From Pleodorina starrii (Eukaryota; Chlorophyta; Chlorophyceae; Chlamydomonadales; Volvocaceae): 64,000 nucleotides of DNA. Numbering within the stretch: position 1 is the stretch's first letter; each line of letters starts with the position of its first letter. The stretch is taken from positions 1,798,001-1,862,000 of the forward strand of contig BRXU01000007.1 in the NCBI GenBank assembly GCA_030267565.1, written 5' to 3'. Shown here piece by piece: positions 1-10,300 of the stretch. A program made the position numbers and the translations under genes. The notes under the pieces were generated by a model. It was given only the letters and a program-made list of their open reading frames with translations, did not search any database and was not told the DNA's origin.

Positions 1-328
1 AGTGAAAAAGGTTCAGTGGCAGAAGGCCCCAGACCAGCAGGGGCCAGCCACCGCCAGTATCGTCACCGCGCTGTTACGAACCAGTGCAGCGGTAGCAGCA
101 AATTGGTCGGCTACGGTTGGTCGGATCCATCGCGCACCTTCATTTATTACGTTTTTTGAACCTGCGGACGACGACGGACATGGGAATTAGAACGCACGGT
201 ATAAGGCATCCCAGCGCGCGCATAAAGATACGTGAGGCACACGGAGCAGATGAAAGCGTACAGCAGTTTCATGTACGTATGAAATCGGTTATCCAAATCC
301 ATTATGTATGATCGCAAGTGATCGCACA

Positions 329-333
329 TTACA
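329..333 (-). promoter_or_regulatory. candidate poly(A) signal TGTAA
   Basis: TTACA on the + strand, which reads TGTAA on the minus strand, the usual chlorophyte poly(A) signal. It lies about 577 bases beyond the stop codon of the minus-strand gene at 910-3111. A chance match is possible; the CCTA microsatellite would then lie in that gene's 3' UTR. Confidence 0.3.
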
Positions 334-655
334 GTACAGCAGCCGCGAGCGCGGGCGTTCGGCCTGCACCTGCCCTGCCTGCATTACTTCTGCAACCTAC
401 GCATCGCTCAAGTACCATGCCACATACACGAATCGAAGATCGAATCGCGGCTGCTGTTGATGCGCACGCGCGCAGCTAACATGTCTCGTCTTCGCACTCG
501 ACACCGTAAGTCATACGCCGTACGCATGTACGTACTATCCGCCGCCTGCTTTCGTTGCGAAGCTTTGGTTCCAGCATACATATGCCACTACTACGCTCTC
601 GCAAATTGCTGTGCTCTGCGTGCTTGCCTCTGGACCCAAATGTGATCGAGACCCA

Positions 656-814
656 CCTACCTACCTACCTACCTACCTACGTACCTACCTACCTACCTAC
701 CTACCTACCTACCTACCTACCTACCTACCTACCTACCTACCTACCTACCTACCTACCTACCTACCTACCTACCTACCTACCTACCTACCTACCTACCTAC
801 CAACCTACCTACCA
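656..814. repeat. CCTA tetranucleotide microsatellite
   Basis: About 40 near-perfect copies of CCTA on the + strand, with one CGTA interruption near 681 and a CAACCTACC variant at the right end. Any reading frame across it gives a spurious Leu-Pro-Thr-Tyr repeat. It lies downstream of the minus-strand gene that ends at 910 and may fall in that gene's 3' UTR. Confidence 0.95.
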
Positions 815-909
815 GGCAACCCCAAATGAAGTCCCTCATACCTACCATACCTACCCAAGCATCCTTGAGGGCTACGTAGCTCCTGGTTGGTCCACCCGGG
901 TGGCTCAGG

Positions 910-3111
910 TCACTCAGCAGCCGGCTGGACCCACACCACCACCGGGATGGGCGCTTCCAGCTTGGCATACCCGGCGTCAACGACCACCAGCGTGACTGGC
1001 GGTCCCTTGGAGTTGAACCTCGCCACGATCCGGGATCCCGTTGCGTTGAGGTTGAAAGAAACCATCAACGTGGTTCCCGATCTTGTGAGGTTGAATGACG
1101 CCATATACTGCTCCCTCCGCGGCTTGGGTTCGCCAACGTCCCGGGACGGCAGATCAGCGATTTGGACCGCTGCTGCTGCCGCGGCGCTGGTTCTTGGCAG
1201 CCCTGCTGCGGTTGCCGCCGCAGCGCTGGTTCTTGGCAGCCCTGCTGCGGTTGCCGCCGTCGGCGGAGGAGGAGGTAGGAAGGCGGCGGCGTGGCCGCCG
1301 TCAGCAGCGGCAAAGCCCTCTTGGGTTGGGGGTAGCGGCTGCACAGCAGGTTGCTGCTGCTGTGTCGGCAGCAGTGATGGCAGAGGGGTCAGCACGCCAA
1401 CGTTGACCATCTGCTCATACAGGTCCCTGTACTTGGCCGCCTTCTTAGCCATGAACTCCAGAGCGAATTTGGGGTCCATGTCGCCAGCCTTCTTGAGCTG
1501 CCGGAGCATGCCGGGGGCCGACCGTGGCGGCGGTGGCGGCAGTCGCCTCTCCGGCGGCAGCACTCCAGCACCTTGCAGCTTCTCCATAATGGCATAGAAG
1601 GTGCCCGACACCTCAACCAGCTGGTCCACCACCTCCTCGGTTGCGCTCTTCATGCCCGCGTGTTCCGCCGGCGGAAGCTCCACGCCGCCAACGGCGGCCA
1701 CTGGCTGCTGCTGCTGCGGCGGCGGCGGCGGCACGGGCAGCGTTGCTGGTGGCTGCTGCGGCGGCGGCACCGGCAGCGGTTCATCCCTGCTGATGATCGG
1801 CACTGCAAGGTCCAGGTCACGGGCAAGGTCCTCTGCCAGCTGGTCCAGATCCTCTAAGGGGACGGCGCCGCCGTCGGCGCCGCCGCCGCCAGGGGTTCCA
1901 CCAGTCTCGAAGTCCATCAGGAAGCTGCCGTGAGCGGCCAGAGGCAACGGCGGTGACAGCAGCTCCCCACCCTCCTCCGCCACCCACTTGCCCTGGTAGA
2001 CCTGCAGCTGGGCCAGCTCCTTCTCCATGAGGTCCTGTAGGCGGGACAGCTCCTCGAGCTCATTGCTGGCAAACAGACTTGGGAGCTCCTGATGTTGGAC
2101 GTCGTCGCCGGGAGCAGCAGCCATGGATGCTGGCGGCGGCAGGGATGTGGTTGGCGCAACGGCGGGCGGTGGTGCTGCACCATAGGGCCCCCAGCAGTGA
2201 GGCCGCTGCTGCTGCTGCTGCTGATCTTCATCGCAGACCCTTCGCGCACGCTTCACGCTGCCAGCTATGAAGCTGTTGTCGCTCTCGATGGCGGTCGTTA
2301 CGACCCGCGGGCCAGCCGCTCCGCTATCCAACGTCCCCGCCACATCCCAACCGCCGGTCGGCGGCGGCACGTCCAAAAGGTTCGCGTCAGCGGCGCCTGC
2401 GAATCCAGTCCCCCCGCCGACGGCGACGGCCGGGACCTCTGGGATGCCAGTGATGATGATGCCGCCACCGCCGCCGTGCAGGTTGACCTCCTCCGACCGC
2501 ATTGCCCGCAGGCGCTTTTGGTTTGTGACTCGCAGTGACTGCTGCTGGGGTGTGGCTGGTGGCGGTCCAGCAGGCGCCCAGGCCGCTGCCGCATCCACGC
2601 CAGCACCACCACCACCACCACCACCAGCTGCTGGGCTTTCTAGACCGTGCGCCGGCGCATGCGACATCGTCCCCAACTCGGGCAAGGCCAGCTCGCCCTG
2701 CTGCACATCCTCGATAAACTGCTCATGCAGTGAAGGCACATGTTGGAGCTTCGCAGACCGCTGTGGGAACGCTACCCCAGCAGGCGCTTCCCCAGCAGTC
2801 GACCGTTCCGGCTCCTTTTGGTGCGCGTGGCCGCCGCTGAGCGCGCTGCTGATTACAGTGGCGGAAGTTTGCGGCGCCATGCCGCCATGGGAAGCAGGAG
2901 CAGTGGCGGACGGGGCCGCTGTGACCGTAACGTAGGCCGCCGCATCCACACTGGTGAACGCACGGCCAAGCGCCCCCGACTTCTGGGACTCGGTCTTCGT
3001 GTCCACTGCTGTCTGCATTATTATGCGCTTATGGATCGTAGTGTGGCAACGACGGTCCGCTTGCGGTCGGTCCCTGTGCAGCAGACGGACCATACTTGCT
3101 GGGATTGGCAT
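910..3111 (-). CDS. low-complexity hypothetical protein (733 residues)
   Basis: Uninterrupted 733-codon minus-strand frame rich in Pro, Gln, Ala and Gly, including a polyGln run from a CAG tract near 2209-2222. The family is not recognised. Three stretches look structured: an acidic-hydrophobic segment with [16 protein letters not shown], a helical segment with [20 protein letters not shown], and a C-terminus ending near VARFNSKG...VWVQPAAE. The likely start is either the first Met (3109-3111) or Met32 (3016-3018, [12 protein letters not shown]); the first 31 residues look like translated UTR, so the later Met is attractive. No introns are needed. The length of the frame, the non-random composition and the helical blocks argue for a real gene, but a function cannot be given. 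It could be a scaffold or transcription-associated protein, as Q/P-rich algal proteins often are; that is a guess from composition only. Confidence 0.6.
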   Translation of the reverse strand: MPIPASMVRLLHRDRPQADRRCHTTIHKRIIMQTAVDTKTESQKSGALGRAFTSVDAAAYVTVTAAPSATAPASHGGMAPQTSATVISSALSGGHAHQKEPERSTAGEAPAGVAFPQRSAKLQHVPSLHEQFIEDVQQGELALPELGTMSHAPAHGLESPAAGGGGGGGAGVDAAAAWAPAGPPPATPQQQSLRVTNQKRLRAMRSEEVNLHGGGGGIIITGIPEVPAVAVGGGTGFAGAADANLLDVPPPTGGWDVAGTLDSGAAGPRVVTTAIESDNSFIAGSVKRARRVCDEDQQQQQQRPHCWGPYGAAPPPAVAPTTSLPPPASMAAAPGDDVQHQELPSLFASNELEELSRLQDLMEKELAQLQVYQGKWVAEEGGELLSPPLPLAAHGSFLMDFETGGTPGGGGADGGAVPLEDLDQLAEDLARDLDLAVPIISRDEPLPVPPPQQPPATLPVPPPPPQQQQPVAAVGGVELPPAEHAGMKSATEEVVDQLVEVSGTFYAIMEKLQGAGVLPPERRLPPPPPRSAPGMLRQLKKAGDMDPKFALEFMAKKAAKYRDLYEQMVNVGVLTPLPSLLPTQQQQPAVQPLPPTQEGFAAADGGHAAAFLPPPPPTAATAAGLPRTSAAAATAAGLPRTSAAAAAAVQIADLPSRDVGEPKPRREQYMASFNLTRSGTTLMVSFNLNATGSRIVARFNSKGPPVTLVVVDAGYAKLEAPIPVVVWVQPAAE

Positions 3112-4170
3112 TGCATTGGGAAGCCCGGCATCCGGGACCTAAAATGGCTGTACTTGGGCAAGTGCCATCACTGCATGCGTAGTTGAAGCGATTGCGAGCG
3201 ATTTGGGAAGGACGCGAGCTTCTCGATTGAGGGGGGGGCCGTCTGCGAAGGATAACGCCAACTCCCCCGAAACGTTCTCATGTGACCGGAGCAAATAAAG
3301 CAAGTGACAACTACAGCCATTCCGTATTAGCAGTAGAAATAGGCGATATAATTCTTTCCGTTGACCGTGGAGTTGCACGGAGAGGACGGGTTGTAAGTCC
3401 GAAGCTATGCCTCGCCCTACCTGGCCCTACATCGCCGAAACTCGTAATCGAACTCGCGATTATCATTCGTCAATTACACAGAATATTCTTGACACCGCCT
3501 ACCTGTCCGGTCTCCGATTCAGTGTAAACTCCTGGTAGCGACCACGATCTGTAAGTATGTCTTTGACCGCACTGCTGCAGACTGCTCAATGTCCCGCCAT
3601 CGATGTCGAATCCCTTGTATGCTGGAATCGCGTTGCTATTTTTTATATGGCGTGAATAAGCTTTTTTAGCACGTGTGTGGGAGTTAGGCTGGAAGGTCAT
3701 CCCTTATACGGCAGGAACCGTACCCTGGTCATCTACCCTTCTACCGGTACTGCATCCTTGACGTTTGGCGGTTGGGTTTTCGTGGCGTTTCACGCTAGCT
3801 AGAATGGTCACGTGCATGAATGACCAGGCATATTTTTTGGAACATCTGTCGATATTATTATGGTTATTATTATGCGTGTGCAGCAACCGGCCGAACCGGC
3901 CTTGATTGGCTTCAGGAAATAAAAGTATGCCACGCCTCCAACTGTCACTGCAAACTTGTATCGATAGTTCGACACATTACCAGTACTCAACAAATTCAAA
4001 AGATAAAGCCATTGCTTATGGGCACTTCAATATACCCGTTTCAACATCATGGCGGCGAAGCCTGGCGAAGAGCGAAACAATGTGCCCCTCCGTTCTCTCA
4101 AACGCGCAGCGAGGCGCGCTCTATCCCTCCTCTATCTACCTTTCGCAAGGTTGTAACCTGGTGCAGTGCG

Positions 4171-4261
4171 TGTTGTATCCACCTTGTAGGCCCGATCGTC
4201 GGAAGCAAAGGCCCATACGGGCCCATCCAGTCGGGCCTATGCTGGAGAGGTGGATACAACA
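4171..4261. repeat. 91-bp foldback hairpin
   Basis: Perfect 14-bp terminal arms, TGTTGTATCCACCT at 4171-4184 and its reverse complement at 4248-4261. An inner second pair of arms around TAGGCCCGA is separated from the first by a bulge, and the centre has GGCCC/GGGCC palindromes. The whole folds into one nearly continuous hairpin. It may be a small MITE-like foldback element or a small-RNA precursor; only the inverted repeat itself is seen. Confidence 0.6.
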
Positions 4262-4686
4262 TGGAGGTTTTGTAAAAATATTATATGTATTATGTTGTTT
4301 TAAGAAATAATGTACCAGGTGAGGCACCTCCCCTGCAGGTTGGACGGTGCCGCGTGAATGGCGTATTCGATGTGGCCAGACAAGATAGTTTACTCGGTGT
4401 TTTGGGCACCTAAATAGGTGCAAGGTGCATACCGCGTGGAAGGCGAGCTACGACTGAAGCACATTAGGTACAGCGATTGCAGAGCCCTGTAAGGCTGACC
4501 GTCGTACGAAACGACTAACGGACCCAGGCGAAACCTAAAGAACCTCTTAACAACAACGCAGGCACCAATGCCTAACAACTGCGCGAACTTGAGAACTGTA
4601 CATGTGTACAATCCACGGCGCGGGGCGCACTACTTAGGGTAAGCGCGGGTGTTTCCGTTAACGACGTGAACGACTGGTAACTGTAT

Positions 4687-4757
4687 GTTCGCTAAACGTT
4701 CACTGAACGTTCAGCGAACAGTCACGGGGAATGTTCACTGAATGTTCAGTGGACGTT
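4687..4757. repeat. cluster of GTTC/GAAC palindromic motifs
   Basis: The segment contains GTTCGCT (4687-4693) and AGCGAAC (4713-4719) as an inverted pair around GTTCACTGAACGTTC. It is followed by a diverged second copy, TGTTCACTGAATGTTCAGT. Six or more GTTC/GAAC half-sites are packed into about 70 bp. They could be terminal or subterminal motifs of a degraded transposon or binding sites for a dimeric protein. Confidence 0.4.
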
Positions 4758-4832
4758 CGTCAAAGCAGGTGCATCAAACGAAATGCCGGACCCGAGGAAA
4801 TAAATTGTCTGAGGATGCACGGCCGGCCAATG

Positions 4833-5215
4833 CTTGTCGAGAAGCAGCAGCGCCTTGTCAAGATCCATGTTGACTTTATGCAGAACTAGCCGGCAGAGAA
4901 ACTCATTCCGGAGTGCCGAATCATCATGGTGAGGGACCGGTGCGCTTGTAGGTCGTACTATTTTGGAAAATAGTACGGCACGCATGCTCCAGCGCTGTTC
5001 CCGCGCACATAAAAGGTATTCACATAGCTGCTTGGCCTTGTATCGGTTCGTTATATGTGCTCCAGCAGCTTTGGTCACTTAGGCAGGTGTTCATAAGTGG
5101 ACATGACCACGCAATTCTCTGAGCTATTACGCGTAGCACGGGATTGCATTAAACAAGCAGAGGACATCAAGGCCGTGCATGATATAGCACTCTTCGAGCT
5201 CGCGCGCTGTGCATA
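4833..5215. repeat. dispersed repeat R1, copy 1
   Basis: About 383 bp, roughly 90 percent identical by eye to 42638-43024 in the same orientation. It starts at CTTGTCGAGAAGCAGCAG and ends near AAGCTCGCGCGCT or AGCTCGCGCGCTG. It holds a 22-bp palindrome (4956-4977; arm GTACTATTTT, loop GG). The minus-strand frame MDLDKALLLLDK is present in both copies but is not kept open on either side. It is presumably the remnant of a transposon; no terminal inverted repeats were found. Confidence 0.8.
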
Positions 5216-6069
5216 CAGCACACCGTCCGCGACACCCCGCCCATGTATGAAGCCGGCCTGGAGCGATGCTAACCGCTTCCTTGTCAGCGCGCTGCTCGCA
5301 GCGGCAACTTGTGAAATATTCCAGTTTAGATACCGATGTTGATTGCAGCCAATCTCCCGTGAAAATTCGCCAAACTTGCGTTTGTCATGCACAGAGGGGT
5401 CCGCAAGAGGATGTTGGATAGATCCAAAGCGTCGATTGAACCAATTCTCGCTCACAGCCACTCTGGGAGCTGTGGACCCCATAACCATGTTACGCCGTTC
5501 TAACATGGGGTGGCTATACCGTACTTCGTAAAGTAACCGGATTTTACGGAGGACGATTCGTCCTAAAGTGACTCCGTTATCTCGCCACCGGGTTTATATA
5601 TATACTCGTGGAACACGCCCTGTTTCCGAATTTGATGGCTGCTAAGAACCCCGTAAGGTACGTAAGATCAAGTTTGCGGCGTCCAAATTGCACTTTCCGG
5701 AGTTCAGAACATTTAAGGAGGAGATTCTGTCCCAGAGTGAGCGTCCTCACAGGCTGAGGCTGGTCCGGTCATCACCGCAGACGCGAACAGCACCAGCCTG
5801 CTGTAAGAGTTAGATGCACACAGAAACCAGCCGGGGACCATGCACCCTTCTTGAACCTTTCATAGCTCGTGAAGAGGTCCGATGCTCGTGTTGATGTTGA
5901 TGTTGTTACAAGCTTTGAGCTCGTAAGGCCCAGACGAGCCAGGAGGCTCATGGACCACTTGAACTCGAAACACAAAGACACAGAAAGAAAAGAAAAACGT
6001 AAGCCCTGAACTGAGTTGAATAAAGAACTGTTCGTTCAGAGAACCAAAAGTCGACGCCAAGCAGAAGAG

Positions 6070-6552
6070 TCAGAAGTCGTACAACACGCTCTTGCCCTCG
6101 CTTGAGTACCTGATGTCCGCCTGCCCCGACCATTTAGGGGAGAACCCGCTGTTAATCAGGGACCGAAACACCTCCGTCCGCTGCCTCCTGAGCTCCATCA
6201 CCTCCGTGGACAGATACGGTGTGACAACCACGCTCGTCCAACCCTCCTGCCGTGCTTTGCTCAGCAACTTGGTAAACGCGATCCGCTTGTGGGGGTCCAC
6301 CCCAACCACCGCACTCCACCTACCGCTGCTCGATTGCCAGCAACGAAGATACCTAGCGCCAAACTCCCCCGAACCCGGCCCAAGAACGTCACTCCACACG
6401 CCTCCCTGCAATGCTCGTGTGAATCCCACAAAGAACCCAGCTGTACGACATGTACAGCTGAACGAAGGTTCCATCAACCGCCGCAAAGAGTGAAATCTAA
6501 AAACATGCTTGTCCATAGTATGATAAACCGACTGATGCCGCATTTTGCACAT
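6070..6552 (-). CDS. uncertain 160-codon ORF
   Basis: An isolated minus-strand frame in the AT-richer interval with fairly protein-like composition (segments WSAVVGVDPHKRIAFTKLL and TEVMELRRQRTEVFRSLI). I do not recognise the family. It could be an exon or a relic of a mobile-element protein. No splice-consistent continuation was found on either side, so it is listed only as a weak candidate. Confidence 0.2.
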   Translation of the reverse strand: MCKMRHQSVYHTMDKHVFRFHSLRRLMEPSFSCTCRTAGFFVGFTRALQGGVWSDVLGPGSGEFGARYLRCWQSSSGRWSAVVGVDPHKRIAFTKLLSKARQEGWTSVVVTPYLSTEVMELRRQRTEVFRSLINSGFSPKWSGQADIRYSSEGKSVLYDF

Positions 6553-7318
6553 GTGCTAAATATAACGCTTTGCCATGATGCCATAACATACTTAGCCGAA
6601 CCTGTTGCCGGTGTATTCAGCTCATTACGGACCAAATGACGAGAAGTTTACGCAAAACAACGTCTTACCAAACATTGTACCTGGTTTCCTTGTCTGGGTT
6701 AAACGTTTAGCGACTGGCCTAGCCTGAAAAGGGCAAACTCTGTAGGACCCGCGCCTGGAGAGCTATTCTCACCTTGCACAAAATACAAGCAGGGTCAGTC
6801 TCTGGCAATATTGGGAGCGCATCCGGCAAGGTCTGTCACAGCAGAACCCTGTGATAAACCATTGCCAAAATGAGCAGCCCGAATAGACGCCACGCACCCT
6901 CGCGGTAAGTTAACATGATAGAGTAAAGCGCTGAATCAGGCCGACCTATTGTAGAGGGGGCGGTGTGCGTGGGATACCGTCGCTGTGCGCCCCATTCAGG
7001 GCACCTAATCGAACCCAATTATTGAAACGTTAAGGAGCATCAGTGTCCGTCATGCAGTGTCAAATACAACTCACTCGCACGGCTGCTTCGATTGCCCAGA
7101 CACTGGCCCTAACGTTCCATCACAGTCGGTTTGCGTTGGGGGATAATTCCATCGCCTCTTCTGGGGGTATCAAAATACGTGAAGATCCTTGTCACCAACA
7201 TACCCAACATCCCTACCATACCAAACATTCCTAACGCACCTGGCCCCCCTCGAGCTCCTCCAGCCCCGCCCTCCCCGTGCTCACCCCCCCCCTTCGCATC
7301 CACCACTGCGCCTTCCAG

Positions 7319-10300
7319 GGCGCAACGGCGATGGGAGGATGTATCCGAGTGGCCGTTTCAGTTTGTCATTCTGCCGGTGCTGGTGGCGTTTGCCTTCTGT
7401 CTTGTCCTCTTCCTGGGGTCCAAGTGAGTCAGCAGGTCCCGTCAGCGCGACGTCGCACGACAGAAAGCCCCTCTCTCGCTGCCTCTGGTCACCGAACTGA
7501 GCTTGCCGGGGAGTTGCCTGGTGGCTTCTGCAGCCAGCCTCAACGTGACTGACCCTCTCCTTCACAGAGCCCTGCACTCCCACCGGCGCCGGCCCTCCCC
7601 TACAGCCACAGGCTGCCCGCCTCCCCAGTCTCCGCACACCCCACACCCCACACACGCCTCACCCTAGTCCCTTCCACCCGCCCCACCCCGGCCCCCCGCT
7701 CCTGCTTGATCCACCTTCTGCCCTCGCTTTCTCGCGCACCTTCAACCCACACTCCTCAATCTCAACATGCATCCGGCCTGACCCAGGCCCCTGGCCCTGC
7801 CCCATCCGTCCCAACCCCCCCCTCCTCTTTGACTTACGCGAGCCCCCCTCCCTCCCTTCCCTCCTTTCCCTCCCTCCAGGCACGGTACCCGGTTGGCGGC
7901 GTTCCGCACCTGGTTCCACACCACCCTGCCTTGCAAGGCCCCCCACTGCATCCAGGCCACTTCGGTGGGCAGGGAGGGGGCGCTGGTGGCGGGGATGTCG
8001 TCCGGGGTGCAGGCCAAGGGGGGCGCACTCAGCAGCATCACCGGGGTGAGCCACCAAGGGCGGGGAGGCAGGGAGGGAGGGAGGGAGGGAGGGAGGGAGG
8101 GAGGGAGGGAGGGAGGGAGGGAGGGAGGGAGGCAGGGAGGGACTGACTGACTGACTCGCGCCCGCCGCACTTGGCCAATGTCCTCAGCCACAGTCCCGCC
8201 TGCTCTGTGCACCGTTGATAACACGGCATCCCCGCAGCTCCTCCTTCAGCACAATGCGCGAGTGGTGGAGGTGGGTAGTGTCTCCGCGGTGGATCCTCTC
8301 GGCCTGGCGGCGCTGGCGCAGGAAGACCAACTAAAGGTACGGCACGTGTACGGCATGTTGGATGTGCCGCAACGGGGTCGATAGGGCCGTGCACGGACCC
8401 TATCGAGTGCTCGCAGACGGGTTTGTGTTCTGGAGCCCACCCTGCGAGCTGCGAGGGCTCAAGTTCACACGGCGTGAGCGTGTGACCCGTGGGTCGCTTG
8501 AGATGCGGGATGCGTTGCCGTTCAGTGTTCTACTTAGTGGTTGACACTACTGGCACATGCGGCAACACGAGCGCTGCTGCTGCGTGCCGCTGCTTGCAGT
8601 TCAATTTTGATTACTGGTTGGCGGAGGGAGAGAAGCTCGCGGGACAGCAGACCAAAGACTGCGATGCGAGCTACGGCGTGCAGTACGTCGAGAAGTGGCG
8701 CAAGGCCCGCATGGACTGGTGTACGGCATCGTCCGACGCGTTGCTGGCGGCGGCGACGACGACGACGTCAGCCGCCCTGGGTGCCACCGGCGCGGTGCAG
8801 GCGCGAAGCGGCATCAAGCGCCGGCTGCACAGCAGCAGCAGCAGCAGCGCCGGCACTGCCGCCGTCGGTAACAAGACATCCACCGCCGCCGCCAAGCCCT
8901 CCTCAAAGCCGTCGCCCTCATCACACAGCAGCAGCAGTGGCGGTGGTAGCGGCAGTGCCACCACCGCCAGCACCGCCGCGGCGGCGGCGGCGGCGACGTC
9001 GCCGAGCATGTTGTCCGGCATCTCCTTGTATCCGTACCACGACAAGGACGCCAACCTCTTGTTCGCTGTGTCCAGCAATACGGTGCTGGACTCCAGGTGG
9101 GGGTGTGTGTGTGTGTGTCTCGCTACAGTATCTGACCGGGCCCTGACGCTGGCCAGGGGCTGCTAACCCAGCCCCGTGTGCGTGTGTGTGAGTGTGTGTG
9201 GTGGGCGGGTTGCGGCTTCGGCCTGGCATCAAGTCATGAGTTTCTTTGGGGGTGCGGTGAACCTGGTGTGAAGCGCGCTGGGGGTACCGTAGTGGGGGTT
9301 AGCCGCGGCGCCCCTGGGAGGAGGGACAGCGGCACCGCTGTGGCTCCAGAAGTACAGGGTGAGGGTGAAGCAGCACCGTTGCTCCGGTCTCTCAGTCACA
9401 GCACCCGGTACCCGCCCCCCTCGCCCCCCCTTCCCCGCCGTCTCCTTCTCCGCTGCGAAAGTTTCTTTATATTCCCCATCCCAGCAGCCATCGATCGCCT
9501 CCCTTGCTCCCTCCCCGATTCGCCTCCCTCGGTCCCTCCCCTCCCCTCCCGCACCTCCCCTCCACTCGGCCCCCACTCGCCCTTCAGGTCCTTCCTCGGC
9601 TCCCTGCCGGGTGAGGCCCCGGAGGCGCGGCCCGGCTCCTTCGCCGCCGCCTGCCACGTGGGCAGTAAGGCCCCACCGGCGGATGAGTTCATGGGAGTGG
9701 AGGCGGTGCGCCGCTGGACCAAGGACGCGCTCAAGGTGCGTGCGTGCGTGTGTGTGTGGGTGTGGGTGTGTGAGCGTCCCCGCATGTGTGGTTTTGCGTG
9801 TGTGTGGCGAGGCTGCGCTTGCGTGCATCGGACAAAGCCGTTTACGTGCGTGCGTATGTGTGTGTGGGTATGGGGGGAGGGGGTGTTGGCCATGCCTGTG
9901 ATCAGCTGGCCGGATGTCAATGCCACGTGCGTCCTAGATGTTGTTGAGAGTACCATGCTTGCCCTGGCAAGGTGCTGCCCTGAGACGGAGTTGCGGCATG
10001 TTCTGCCGGCTCTTCCGCTTTGTTCCTTGTGTCCGATCCGTACCCGTACGGCAGGTGGACGAGTACGACAAGGTCTCGGCGGCATGCGCGGTCAGGGGCG
10101 GGAACAGCAGTGCCGGGGCCGGGCCTCACGCGGTGGAGCACCCGGTGCTGCTGCTGTCGCGGTACGACTCCACCAACGCATTCCGTACAGTCGAGGTACG
10201 AGGGGTCGCAGTCAAGGGGGAGTGTGACCTCGGGCGATGTTTTTCAGAACCGGGGAGGGGCTGTGCCGCGGAGATGGGGAAAAAACAGGAACAGAAGAGG

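Larger units (their letters stand above)
3112..7318. other. AT-richer gene-poor interval
   Basis: Lower GC than the flanking genes, no splice-consistent gene model, and short ORFs with frequent stops. It contains a 91-bp hairpin (4171-4261), a GTTC-rich palindromic cluster (4687-4757), copy 1 of a dispersed repeat (4833-5215) and a weak minus ORF (6070-6552). The right end must hold the 5' UTR and first exon of the glycosyltransferase gene that follows, because that gene's first recognised exon has no ATG in frame. The composition and repeats suggest old transposon insertions. Confidence 0.6.

Noticed and set aside
555..995. 146-codon frame with Leu-Pro-Thr-Tyr repeats
   Set aside because: Translation of the CCTA microsatellite.
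6070..6552. GVDP motif as the start of a TnpB/Fanzor-like RuvC domain
   Set aside because: No following RuvC acidic motifs or zinc finger are visible; a four-residue match is not evidence.
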